This document shows positions 1-7,700 of a stretch of DNA of 10,387 bases, piece after piece. This DNA comes from an uncultured Eubacterium sp. (GTDB lineage: Bacteria; Bacillota; Clostridia; Eubacteriales; Eubacteriaceae): assembly GCA_902784045.1 (NCBI GenBank), contig CACZTE010000073.1, forward strand, positions 1-10,387, read 5' to 3'. Under the pieces are notes generated by a model, which worked only from the letters and a program-made list of their open reading frames with translations, was not told the origin of the DNA and did not search any database. How positions within the stretch are numbered: the stretch's first letter is position 1; the number at the start of each line of letters is the position of its first letter. The translations under genes were made by a program, and so were the position numbers.

Positions 1-25
1 AAAAATCCGCCGAAGCGGATTTTGT
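1..25. terminator. Factor-independent terminator, probably bidirectional
   Basis: A perfect 9-bp stem (AAAATCCGC / GCGGATTTT, positions 2-23) closes on a CGAA loop. Runs of A on the left and T on the right let it work in both directions. It lies 150 bp beyond the stop of the minus-strand kinase, so it could end that transcript or one entering from the left. Nothing else is evident between 26 and 175. Confidence 0.7.
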
Positions 26-175
26 AAATGGATGTTGTTAAGCCGTTGTATCGGTTATCATAAACATTCTTTTGGGTTGACTTTTATAATAACCGCTTTT
101 GTTACAACTTGCGTTGAATGCCTTTGCGGGTTACGCTTGTCCGAAACAAATCAAGCCGTCACGATTTCGCGCTGA

Positions 176-1678
176 TCAGTATTTATTCTGCATTTGCGCG
201 CGTCGATCCCACAACGGTTTTAAGGCGCGGCGTAAATCCCGATAAAGCAGATAATTGTCCTCATAAACCGAGGAGGGTTTGGCCTGATACACATGAGCCA
301 CCTTGCAGCAATGATGTACGGCGTCTTCGACATCATGATAGACTCCAACAGCCAGACCTGCCGTCATCGCGGCGCCCCGGGCGGCAAAGGCTCTGCCCCG
401 GCAAACAATGGTATCTACACCGAGACAGTCGGCAATGATCCGCGGAAACACCCCGTCGGTGGTTTCGTTGCCGGACATCAGCACCCGTTTGGCTATCCCG
501 TGGTCGGCCATCGCGTCTCTGAGCGAATAGGCGCAGGCTTCATAGACGGCACGGATCATTTGCGCCGTACCCGCTTCCTCGGTCATGCCGAAAAACGCGC
601 CGGTGGCATCCCGGGTAATCCCGAGTTCCCGTTCGCGCGCCGCGCACAGATAGGGCAAAAAGAGCAGGCCACCGCAGCCTCGGGATGTGCTTTCGATCAT
701 GCTGTCTACCCGCTGATAATCTCCTTCCAGGCCGAAGGTCTTTAACGCCCAGTCGATATTGGCCAAAAGGTCAATGGTGGAAATCAATTCCAACCCTACA
801 TCTTTGCCGATATATTTTTGGAAAGGCTGCCAGTTTTTGGCAGGATCGCAATCCCTGGCGTCGCGCACCACAGCGGCGATGCTGACGTCTCCGGTCACGA
901 GAGCCATGTCGCCGTTTTGAGCGGCACCGGCACCCAAAGCCGCCGCGGCATAAGCCCCGGCGCCGGCGGCAACCGGTGTGCCGGCTTTGAGGCCGGTCAA
1001 CGCCGCCGCTTCGGGACTCACCCGTCCCGCCACGGCATCCGAGGGCAACACTCCAGGCAGTTTGTCCGAAAGCTCGCCGAGACCGAGAACGGTGAGCATT
1101 CGCCCGGGAATGCGTCCGTCGGGAAATTCGAGTATGGTCGATACCCCATCGGTAAAATCGGTAACCAATCTGCCGGTAAGTTTATAACGCAGCCAGTCCT
1201 TGGCCAGCATAATTCCGGAGATTTTATTGTATTCGCTTAAACGGTTTTTCTTGAGCCATTTGAGCAGCATCATGGGGCTGCCTTCCGTCACGGGAATGCC
1301 GATGGCCCGGTGAATGAGCTTGCCCATGCCCGGAGTACGGTTTAACACCGCCGCCGTTTCCGATACCGCCCGCCTGTCCGAGCCCAAAATGGCGCTGCCG
1401 ACCGGATCGCCCTCGGCATCCACCGCCCACAAGCCGTCGCTTTGGCCCGTGATGCCGACACCGAGAATATCGTCAGCCGAGACATCCCCTTTGTTCACCA
1501 GCAAATTGAGCGCCGACACCGCGGCTTCCCAATAGCCGTTCATATCCGTTTCACAAGCAGTGCCGTCGGTGTTGACTTCCACATCCACACTGACGCCGTC
1601 AATTTCGTTTCCCGACAGATCAAAGAGCACTGCGCGCACTTCACGCACGCCGCCGTCGATTCCAAGTAAATAGTTCAT
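176..1678 (-). CDS. FGGY-family carbohydrate kinase, possibly inactive
   Basis: A protein of 500 residues, the usual FGGY length. The family transfers phosphate from ATP to sugars or polyols such as xylulose, glycerol or erythritol. The start is the ATG at 1678, ten bases after AGAGG. A longer in-frame reading to 1741 adds 21 residues before the conserved LLGIDGG and is unlikely. Visible family features are the N-terminal strand LLGIDGG (4-10), ILGVGITGQSDGL (71-83), AILGSDRRA (96-104, like L-xylulose kinase LyxK), SPMMLLKWL (134-142) and a C-terminal AAMTAGLAVGVYHD (436-449). Several catalytic positions are unusual. The aspartate expected after the PVAAGxG strand is Ala242. The first phosphate loop reads GGVRE rather than GTTS. 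The later TGTSG-type motif reads TGDVS. It may therefore be a pseudokinase or a diverged enzyme. No sugar transporter or isomerase is adjacent, so the substrate cannot be assigned. Confidence 0.88.
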   Translation of the reverse strand: MNYLLGIDGGVREVRAVLFDLSGNEIDGVSVDVEVNTDGTACETDMNGYWEAAVSALNLLVNKGDVSADDILGVGITGQSDGLWAVDAEGDPVGSAILGSDRRAVSETAAVLNRTPGMGKLIHRAIGIPVTEGSPMMLLKWLKKNRLSEYNKISGIMLAKDWLRYKLTGRLVTDFTDGVSTILEFPDGRIPGRMLTVLGLGELSDKLPGVLPSDAVAGRVSPEAAALTGLKAGTPVAAGAGAYAAAALGAGAAQNGDMALVTGDVSIAAVVRDARDCDPAKNWQPFQKYIGKDVGLELISTIDLLANIDWALKTFGLEGDYQRVDSMIESTSRGCGGLLFLPYLCAARERELGITRDATGAFFGMTEEAGTAQMIRAVYEACAYSLRDAMADHGIAKRVLMSGNETTDGVFPRIIADCLGVDTIVCRGRAFAARGAAMTAGLAVGVYHDVEDAVHHCCKVAHVYQAKPSSVYEDNYLLYRDLRRALKPLWDRRAQMQNKY

Positions 1679-1797
1679 ATTGATTGATTCCTCTGTGAAA
1701 ATTTGGTTTCTCTGTAAAAATGACTGACCAACCGCTAACACGTCACGAAGCGCCGCGGCTTGTCATACGGGTTCTTTCGAAAACCCCAGGATAGTTT

Positions 1798-1826
1798 ATT
1801 ATAGCACAAATCATTTAAGATGATAA
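1798..1826 (-). promoter_or_regulatory. Vegetative promoter for the FGGY kinase
   Basis: On the minus strand, TTATCA (1826-1821) and TATAAT (1803-1798) are separated by 17 bp. The -10 is perfect and the -35 matches four of six. The leader to the ATG at 1678 would be about 110 nt. It is divergent from the exoIII promoter. Confidence 0.6.
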
Positions 1827-1862
1827 CCATGAGTTGACGATTCCCGCAGAAAAGCGTTACTC

Positions 1863-1891
1863 TTGCGTTTTTTGGGCAGACTTGTTACAAT
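1863..1891 (+). promoter_or_regulatory. Promoter for the exodeoxyribonuclease III gene
   Basis: TTGCGT (1863-1868) and TACAAT (1886-1891) have a 17-bp spacer. The -35 is a half match and the -10 matches five of six. It lies about 58 bp before the ATG at 1949. Confidence 0.5.
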
Positions 1892-1948
1892 GCTCTCAAA
1901 ATCCACACCTCATCAATACCGGATGAAAAACCAAAAAAGGAGAACACC

Positions 1949-2719
1949 ATGCAACTCTATTCCTGGAATGTCAACGGCCTTCGCGCCGCCGAAAAAAAGG
2001 GCTTTCTCGATTTTCTCAAAAACACGCAGCCTGATGTCCTTGGCGTGCAGGAGATCAAATCAACGGAAGATCAGCTTTCCGAAGCGCTGACCAACGTGGG
2101 CGGCTACAAAACCTATTTTCATCCCGCCGAACGCAAGGGCTACAGCGGCACCGCCGTCTATTACAAAAGAGAGCCTTTGGATATCACCACAGGTCTCTCC
2201 GATGACACTTTCAATCACGAAGGGCGCACCATCGTGATGACCTATCCCGAGTTTACACTGTTTAATATTTATTTTCCCAACGGCGGCATGAGCGATGAGC
2301 GCCTCGCTTTTAAAATGGCCTTTTACGACTGCTTTCGCAAAGATGTGAACGCCCTGGTGGCCGAAGGCAAAAAAGTGATTGTCTGCGGCGACGTCAACAC
2401 CGCCCACACCGAGATGGATCTCAAAAATCCCAAGAGCAACGCCAAGCGCTCGGGCTTTTTGCCCATTGAGCGGCAATGGGTGACGGATTTTCTCTCCGAC
2501 GGATGGATTGACACCTACCGCTATTTTTATCCTGATACGGTGGCTTACAGCTGGTGGAGTTACCGCTTTAACGCGCGGAAGAACAACGCCGGTTGGCGGA
2601 TCGACTATTTCTTCGCCTCCCCCAACGCCAAGGACATCATCACTGACGCCGCCATCCACGGCGATGTCATGGGCTCGGATCATTGTCCGGTATCGCTTAC
2701 CTTGAATATCGAGGAGTAG
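1949..2719 (+). CDS. xth: Exodeoxyribonuclease III (AP endonuclease)
   Basis: A 256-residue Mg2+-dependent enzyme of the EEP/DNase I fold. It cuts DNA at abasic sites and removes nucleotides from 3' ends during base-excision repair in the cytoplasm. The sequence carries the full catalytic set: WNVNGLRA (6-13, Asn7), VQEIK (33-37, metal ligand Glu35), Tyr108 in NIYFPNGG, GDVN (147-150, Asp148 and Asn150), GWRIDYF (215-221) and SDHCPV (243-248, Asp244-His245). The length is normal for the family and no key residue is missing. The ATG at 1949 follows AAAAAAGGAGAACACC, a strong ribosome binding site. The gene stands alone, with its own promoter and a strong terminator at 2751. What is odd is downstream: the last 61 codons plus the terminator recur twice in decayed form. 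Confidence 0.96.
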   Translation: MQLYSWNVNGLRAAEKKGFLDFLKNTQPDVLGVQEIKSTEDQLSEALTNVGGYKTYFHPAERKGYSGTAVYYKREPLDITTGLSDDTFNHEGRTIVMTYPEFTLFNIYFPNGGMSDERLAFKMAFYDCFRKDVNALVAEGKKVIVCGDVNTAHTEMDLKNPKSNAKRSGFLPIERQWVTDFLSDGWIDTYRYFYPDTVAYSWWSYRFNARKNNAGWRIDYFFASPNAKDIITDAAIHGDVMGSDHCPVSLTLNIEE

Positions 2720-2750
2720 TCCACTGCTTTTCTTTTCATAAGATTTAGGG

Positions 2751-2777
2751 AGAATCCGCCGCCGGCGGATTCTTTTT
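2751..2777 (+). terminator. exoIII terminator
   Basis: A perfect 10-bp stem (AGAATCCGCC / GGCGGATTCT) with a three-base GCC loop is followed by a T run. It starts 31 bp after the exoIII stop. Confidence 0.88.
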
Positions 2778-2780
2778 GTT

Positions 2781-2970
2781 ATCCAATACGGCGGCTTACA
2801 GTCTATAAAGCTACTACTGTAATACCCGAAGGAACAACGCCGGTTGGCGCATCGACTATTTCCTCGCCTCCCGAGGTGCCGAGGACATCATCACCGACGC
2901 CGCCATTCACGGCGATGTCATGGGCTCCGATCACTGCCCGGTGTCCCTGACGTTAAACCTCGGAGAATAA
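2781..2970 (+). pseudogene. exoIII 3' remnant, copy 2
   Basis: Read in the exoIII frame this gives NNAGWRIDYFLAS, then AIHGDVMGSDHCPVSL, and ends at TAA 2968-2970. That is the C-terminal third of exonuclease III with its GWRIDY and SDHCPV motifs. It cannot be expressed as an enzyme: there is no start, the N-terminal two thirds are absent, and an in-frame TAA replaces the SWWSY region near 2805. Of the 20 sense codons that differ from the intact gene between Lys211 and the stop, 13 are silent. Much of the divergence therefore arose while the sequence was still coding for a working protein. Confidence 0.85.
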
Positions 2971-3003
2971 TTTTACAGCTTTTTCTTTTTACAAGATTTC
3001 AGG

Positions 3004-3031
3004 AGAATCCGCCGTCGGCGGATTCTTTTTT
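3004..3031 (+). terminator. Terminator of exoIII remnant copy 2
   Basis: The stem AGAATCCGCC / GGCGGATTCT is identical to the one after the intact gene. The loop is GTC and a T run follows. Confidence 0.8.
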
Positions 3032-3035
3032 CTCA

Positions 3036-3223
3036 TCCGACACAGCGGCTTACAGTCTGTAGAGCCATCGATGTAATAAACGAAAGAATAACACCGATTG
3101 GCGTTCCTTTTGTTTTTCGCTCCTCCGAATACCGAAGACACCATCACAAACGCCGCCATTCACGGCGATGTCATGGGTTCTGATTACTGCTCGGTATCGC
3201 TGACATTAAACATCAGAGAGTAA
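3036..3223 (+). pseudogene. exoIII 3' remnant, copy 3
   Basis: A more decayed copy of the same tail. With one compensating base it reads approximately SPNTEDTITNAAIHGDVMG, then SDYCSVSL, ending at TAA 3221-3223. It has an in-frame TAG near 3059, a one-base deletion between the GWR and SPN codons, and substitutions in the catalytic SDHCPV motif (SDYCSV). It shares TGTAATA and AGTCT with copy 2 in the upstream part, so copies 2 and 3 have a common history there. Confidence 0.78.
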
Positions 3224-3254
3224 TGGGCTGTCAAACCAAACGCGGCCCATACGC

Positions 3255-3280
3255 AAAAACCCGCCTTCCGGCGGATTTTT
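3255..3280. terminator. Terminator shared by the exoIII array and the CGGC gene
   Basis: The stem CCGCC / GGCGG with a TTCC loop is flanked by AAAAA on the left and TTTTT on the right. On the minus strand it lies 25 bp after the stop of the CGGC-domain gene, which is its likely client. Confidence 0.7.
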
Positions 3281-3304
3281 GTCTGATGATGCTTTGTTGT
3301 CTGA

Positions 3305-3667
3305 TTATTTGGCTTTCGGGCCGTCATGGGTATATTCCAAAATGCCAACTTTGACCCTCTGTTTGTGCGTCAAATCATTTTCCACGGTGTCAATCATCTT
3401 TTTGGCAAAGGGACAGGCATAACCGATGGGCGTCCCCTTGGTGATGCACGACGCGAAAGCGATGGTGTCGGCGCCGCGATTGACGATTTCTCTCGCGCGG
3501 GCCACGGCCCGTTTGCCGGGGCAGCCGCCGCAATTGATGAAGCCGATGATTTCGATGTCTTCATCGACGCCGGCAAAAGCGCCTTCTTTATTGGCGATGG
3601 TTTTGAAATCCCGGGTACCGGGGCAATAATCCTCGGTTTGCATACAGCGAATAATGCCTACTTTCAT
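3305..3667 (-). CDS. CGGC domain-containing protein
   Basis: A 120-residue cytoplasmic protein of the CGGC family, found in anaerobic bacteria and archaea and presumed from its cysteines to bind a metal; the function is unknown. The sequence shows an N-terminal strand MKVGIIRC, then cysteines at 8, 15, 46, 49, 74 and 85. The name-giving CGGCPG spans 46-51, FASC lies at 71-74, and YACPFAKKMI at 83-92. EYTHDGPKAK ends the protein. There is no signal peptide or membrane segment. The ATG at 3667 follows GGAGG by eight bases and is well supported. The gene is monocistronic, with a good promoter at 3698-3726 and a terminator 25 bp downstream. No neighbour explains its role. Confidence 0.88.
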   Translation of the reverse strand: MKVGIIRCMQTEDYCPGTRDFKTIANKEGAFAGVDEDIEIIGFINCGGCPGKRAVARAREIVNRGADTIAFASCITKGTPIGYACPFAKKMIDTVENDLTHKQRVKVGILEYTHDGPKAK

Positions 3668-3697
3668 ACTTCCTTCCTCCGACTCTCTTTTTTTTGT

Positions 3698-3726
3698 ATT
3701 ATAGCAGGATTTCCGTCATACCGCAA
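3698..3726 (-). promoter_or_regulatory. Promoter for the CGGC-domain gene
   Basis: On the minus strand TTGCGG (3726-3721) and a perfect TATAAT (3703-3698) are 17 bp apart, about 30 bp before the ATG. Confidence 0.65.
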
Positions 3727-3965
3727 CGCCCAACACGTAAAAAGGCTCTTCCGGACCGGGAGAAACGCCGGCCGAAGGGCGATGAAAAGGAAGAGCGCCA
3801 TCTTTCCGATTTTGTGATTGTCATGATGGCTGTGTCGCTTATTGCCACCTTTGCGATTATTTTCGGCATCGAAAACCTTACTTTTTGGGGTCAAATCATA
3901 GCGATTGGCTTTGATTCACATCAACCAAAATCCCTGTGACAGCTCATTTTTTCGCCGGGAAAGGC

Positions 3966-4235
3966 TTATGTGTCATGATAATGCCCTCGGCAATGCGCGA
4001 TATATATCCGATTGTCTTCGACATGATAAACAAGTCGGTCCTTCGCGTTAATCCTTCGACTGAATTCACCTTGTAAGTCCCCTTTAAGGGCTTCGGGGTC
4101 ACCGATACCATTCATCGGTCCGTTACGCTCGATATCTTTGATGAGAAGATTGATGCGCTTCAGAGTTTTTTTATCCTGCGTCTGCCAGTACAGATAATCT
4201 TTCCACGCGTCATCAGACCAGATTTTTTCACTCAT
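3966..4235 (-). CDS. yoeB: YoeB/Txe-family toxin, ribosome-dependent mRNA endonuclease
   Basis: An 89-residue toxin of a type II toxin-antitoxin pair. YoeB proteins bind the ribosomal A site and cleave mRNA when the antitoxin is lost. The sequence follows E. coli YoeB with a constant offset of two residues: IWSDDAWKDYLYWQ (5-18), INLLIKDIERN (28-38), PEALKGDL (47-54), FSRRI (58-62), DRLVYHV (66-72) and HCRGHYHD (81-88). The catalytic residues Glu48, Arg67 and His85 are present, with Tyr86 beside the histidine, so it should be active. Its ATG overlaps the end of the antitoxin gene by eight bases, which implies translational coupling. No distinct terminator is seen before the CGGC gene promoter region. 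Confidence 0.95.
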   Translation of the reverse strand: MSEKIWSDDAWKDYLYWQTQDKKTLKRINLLIKDIERNGPMNGIGDPEALKGDLQGEFSRRINAKDRLVYHVEDNRIYIAHCRGHYHDT

Positions 4236-4491
4236 TTGTTTCGATGAGATCGTGTGCCGTGCCTTTGCCCGATCGTAATTCCTGAACAGATTTTAAAACA
4301 TAAGCTTGATTTTCCGGAGAGAAAAAAGGATCTTCCTGTTTGATTTCAAAAGGAATTCTTCGTTCGCGCAAAACAGCTTTTACATATAGATTGATGGCAG
4401 CAGACGAAGTCAGACCGACCGATGAACAAAAGGCATCAAAACAACGCTTATCATTTTCATCAACGCGCGCTGTGAGTGTTGATAATGCCAT
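4228..4491 (-). CDS. RelB/DinJ-family antitoxin
   Basis: An 87-residue antitoxin with an N-terminal ribbon-helix-helix DNA-binding part: strand STLTARVDE (4-12), helix NDKRCFDAFCSSVG (13-26), turn LTSS and helix AAINLYVKAVLRER (31-44). RIPFEI (45-50) follows, as in DinJ and RelB. The C-terminal tail, ending GTAHDLIETNE, would wrap the toxin. The family neutralises its toxin and represses its own operon. The ATG at 4491 follows AAAGGAGGGGGTAATC, a very strong ribosome binding site, so the antitoxin should be made in excess. E. coli YoeB pairs with YefM, a Phd-type antitoxin. Here a RelB/DinJ-type protein sits with a YoeB-type toxin. Confidence 0.92.
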   Translation of the reverse strand: MALSTLTARVDENDKRCFDAFCSSVGLTSSAAINLYVKAVLRERRIPFEIKQEDPFFSPENQAYVLKSVQELRSGKGTAHDLIETNE

Positions 4492-4523
4492 GATTACCCC
4501 CTCCTTTGATTGAATGTGATTTA

Positions 4524-4552
4524 ATTATAACACGAATATCATACAAAAGCAA
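4524..4552 (-). promoter_or_regulatory. Toxin-antitoxin operon promoter
   Basis: On the minus strand TTGCTT (4552-4547) and a perfect TATAAT (4529-4524) have a 17-bp spacer. Transcription would start about 25 bp before the antitoxin ATG. Confidence 0.65.
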
Positions 4553-4565
4553 ACAGTTGTATGAT
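4538..4565. promoter_or_regulatory. Palindromic operator over the toxin-antitoxin promoter
   Basis: Perfect 9-bp inverted arms ATCATACAA (4538-4546) and TTGTATGAT (4557-4565) enclose ten bases. They cover the -35 box and part of the spacer. A ribbon-helix-helix antitoxin bound here would block RNA polymerase, the usual autoregulation of these operons. Confidence 0.65.
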
Positions 4566-4690
4566 CATCGTGGAAAAATCGAAAAAGCGCGCGGCTTTGA
4601 TGCCTGAATGCCGTGAGGACTATTTTTTGCCTTGTCATTGGATTTTCGCAAAGGCAAACGAAATGACGCGAATATTGTTACTCATCTTAT

Positions 4691-4729
4691 CTTAAAAAAC
4701 AGAAAAGAGCAACCGAAGCCGCTCTTTTT
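4691..4729 (-). terminator. Surface-protein gene terminator
   Basis: On the minus strand AAAAGAGC pairs with GCTCTTTT. GGC and GTT extend the stem to a TTCG tetraloop (wobble pairs), and CTGTTTTTT follows. It lies 67 bp past the stop at 4796. Confidence 0.75.
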
Positions 4730-4795
4730 CTTGAAATCCGTCCTTTTCACTTCGTCGGGATCGGCGCAGGTGAAACGGACAATTTTCCGCTCTTT

Positions 4796-7700
4796 TTATT
4801 TTTGCGCGAAGGCTTGATCCGTGTCCGAATTCGGGGCAAGGGCCGGCGCCGCGCCGTCTTTTTCCACCAGGACAACCTGCATGGCTTCCAAGCGGTAAGC
4901 GTAGCCCGCCGTGCCGGCTTGTTCGCCGTTTTTCGCCCAGTTCATCCAGCCGATATTCTGGGCGTGCACACGGTAATACACATCGTAGTGTTTGGCCATT
5001 TCGCCGGTCAGGCGCACCTGCATTGCTTCCAGTCTCAGACTTCGGCCGCTGGTGCCGCTCATGGCATTGTTCTTTTTCCATTCGTTTTCCCAGCCGATGT
5101 TTTCGATGTGGGTGCGGTATTCGATGTCGCCGTCGTATTTGGGATTGTTGAGATACATCTTCACCCCTTCCAGGCGCAGACTTTGATGGTCGGTGCCCGC
5201 GTCGCTGCCGTCCACCGAATAGTCCTGCCAGCCCACATTTTGCACATGGGTTTGATAGACGACCAAGCTGTCTTCTTTCACGTTGTCTTTGTATTTTTCC
5301 GTGAAGCGTTTATCCGTCTGCGCATTCGGGGCGATATTCGGCACAGCGCCGTCTTTGTCCACCAGCATGATCTGCATGGCTTCCAGGCGGTAGCCGTAGC
5401 CCGCTGTGCCGGCTTGTTCGCCGTTTTTCGCCCAGTTCATCCAGCCGATATTCTGGGCATGCACACGGTAGTACACATCATAGTGTTCGGCCATTTCGCC
5501 GGTCAGGCGCACCTGCATGGCTTCTAGGCGCAGGCCTTTGCTGTTGGTTCCGCTCATGGTGTCATTCTTTTTCCATTCTTTTTCCCAACCGATGTTTTCG
5601 ATGTGGCTGCGGTATTCGATGTCGCCTTTGTATTTTTGATGCTGCAGGTTGATTTTTACCGCTTCCATACGAAGACTTCTGTCGACCGTGCCGGCCATGG
5701 TGCCGTTGGTCACATAGGGCTGCCAGTCGACATTTTGCACATGGGCACTATAGGCCACAGCTTGATCGGGGGCTTTTTCTTTGATGATAAAGTTGCCGAT
5801 TTCAAGCTCTTTTTCGGCTTTGTAATTGTCGTTTTCTTTGGTGTCGATCTTGACGACATAGGTGCCGACATCTTTGGGTTCGCCGGTGATTTCTTTACCG
5901 TCCAAATAATAATGCACTTTCTCCACCGCGCCGGCGCCTTCCGCGGGGGTGATGGTGGGTTTTTGCGCTTGATCGCTCACTTCCGCTTCGGCAGGGGTCA
6001 TGGTGTAGAGCTCTTTGGTGGGTTTGCCTTTGGTGATTTCAAAGGTACCCAGTTCAAGTTCTGTCTTGGCAGCGTAGGTGTCGTTTTCTTTGGTGTCGAT
6101 TTTGACGGTATAGATGCCGGCATCTTTGGGTTCGCCGGTGATTGCTTTGCCGTCCAGATAGTAGCGCACTTTGTCCACTTCGCCCGCGCCGCTTTTGGGC
6201 GTGATAGCCGGTTTGTGGGTTTTGCCGTCGTATTCCGCTTTGACGGGATCCATGGTGTAAAGGGCTTTGGTGGGTTCTGTTTTGGTGGAGGAGCCGCCGC
6301 CGGAAGATTTTTCAGTGATAGTGAAAGTTCCGATTTTAACAGGCGTTTCTGTGGCTTTGACGTTTGCGTCGGAATGGCTTTCATCCGTTTTGGTGGTAAC
6401 ATAAACATCATAAGTTCCCACTGCTTTCGGCGTCACAAAACCATCATTCTTTTTAAATGAGACAACGTTAATATCGCCGGCTTTGGTTATTCCACTTTTC
6501 AGACTAACCGTCGTTGTTTGATCTTTGGCATCATAAACCGCGCTTTTGGGACTGAAATCAAAGAAATTTTTAGCGTTATCATCCGTTAAGGTGACCTGCT
6601 TAATTTTATAGGTGCCAAGTGTTAGATTTGTTGCGGCGTTATAGGTATTACTTGGATTGGTGTCAATTTTGACAGTATATTCACCCGCATCGGTCGGTTT
6701 GCCTTCAAGTTCCGTTTCAGAGTCTTTGGCATAATAGTGTACAGCTTTGACTGAGCCCGCGCCTGTGTTCGGGGTGATTGTCGGTTCCTGAGCCTGACCG
6801 GTATAATCCGTTTCAGCAGGGTTCATGGTGTAAAGAGAGGCCTCGGGATTTATGGGCTGCGCGAAGATGGTAAATGTACCGGCTTTCACATTATTAGCGG
6901 CGCTGTATCGGGTACCCCCTTCCACATTACAGTAGACATCATAGGTTCCGGCGACTCTCGGCGCTTCTGATAAAGCGCTTTCCACATCACCGCCTACAGG
7001 CACATAGCGAATATTGGAGATGGTTCCCACGTCATTCACTGTTAGATGATACTCATTTTCCTTGGCTGCCACTATCGCGGTGACAGGATTGCCATTGGCA
7101 TAACGCGGTCCTTTGGGACTTATCAATTCAATTTGATCAGAACTTGCGGGAACTTGGATCTTAAAGCCGATGATGTCATTAGTAGGGAAATGATTAGTGA
7201 CAAGATTATTACTTGGGTCATAAACCGTCGCCGCCACTTCCATCGGTTGGTTTAAAGGAGACTCATGATTTTTAAAATTGGTAAATTTATAAGTCAGACT
7301 ATTTTGATTGACATTCACATTAAAGGTGCAATCTTCAATACCGGAAGTATAATTACTGCTATCTGGATTTTTATAACTCAATCCAGAGATGTATACCCCG
7401 TAGTCATCTTGCAACTGATAGTAGGGTATATTTTCACCATTTACCGATTTTTTAAACTGATACCCTTCCGGAAGCGTGATTGTGTATTCGGGACTACTTC
7501 CGCTGTGAAACGCGCCATCGTTGCTGGTCAACAGTCCGCCCGTCAAGGTTGCGCCTGGTATTTGATTGACTTTCTGTGTATTAATATTCCAACATGTCAA
7601 CTTTCCTTGAAGTCCCTCAAAACTGACTTCTACAAAATAGGGATTTGAAACTGTAGCCGGAATCGCGATACTGGTTTCATTAGGACCATCAGCAATTGTT

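Larger units (their letters stand above)
2535..3223 (+). repeat. Three tandem copies of the exoIII 3' end
   Basis: The segment from codon 196 of exoIII to just past its terminator occurs three times in direct order: the intact gene, then remnants at 2786 and 3040. The period is 251 bp, then 254 bp at the left end. Shared anchors are GGCTTACAG, AACGCCGGTTGGCG (copies 1 and 2) and GGCGATGTCATGGG. Alignment of copies 1 and 2 needs no gap. Copy 3 has lost one base in its coding part. The terminator hairpin belongs to the repeat in copies 1 and 2, while copy 3 ends in a different one. Confidence 0.85.

Noticed and set aside
293..745. 150-codon plus-strand ORF
   Set aside because: Antisense to the FGGY kinase, whose frame has motifs, a promoter and a ribosome binding site.
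2060..2683. 207-codon minus-strand ORF
   Set aside because: Antisense to the intact exonuclease III gene, with no family resemblance.
2535..3281. Mobile element or CRISPR array as explanation for the 250-bp repeats
   Set aside because: No transposase, terminal inverted repeats or regular short repeats with unique spacers. The repeats are exoIII gene ends.
3694..3939. 81-codon plus-strand ORF with one hydrophobic segment (DFVIVMMAVSLIATFAIIFGI)
   Set aside because: The only upstream start is a TTG inside the CGGC gene promoter without a ribosome binding site, and the internal GTG/ATG codons also lack one. A small membrane protein remains possible but is not supported.
4575..4693. Short plus-strand ORF (about 31 codons) between the toxin-antitoxin operator and the surface-protein terminator
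   Set aside because: No ribosome binding site and no recognisable product.
4796..4900. Sortase anchor at the C-terminus of the surface protein
   Set aside because: There is no LPXTG-like motif, hydrophobic stretch or basic tail. The protein ends in a ChW linker sequence.
4802..5527. 241-codon plus-strand ORF
   Set aside because: Antisense shadow of the ChW repeats (HIHxVxFG-like pattern is the complement of the repeat codons).
5603..6460. 285-codon plus-strand ORF rich in Phe, Gly and Val
   Set aside because: It lies antisense to the repeat region of the surface protein and repeats with the same period. Its composition is what the complement of those codons gives. No ribosome binding site was found.
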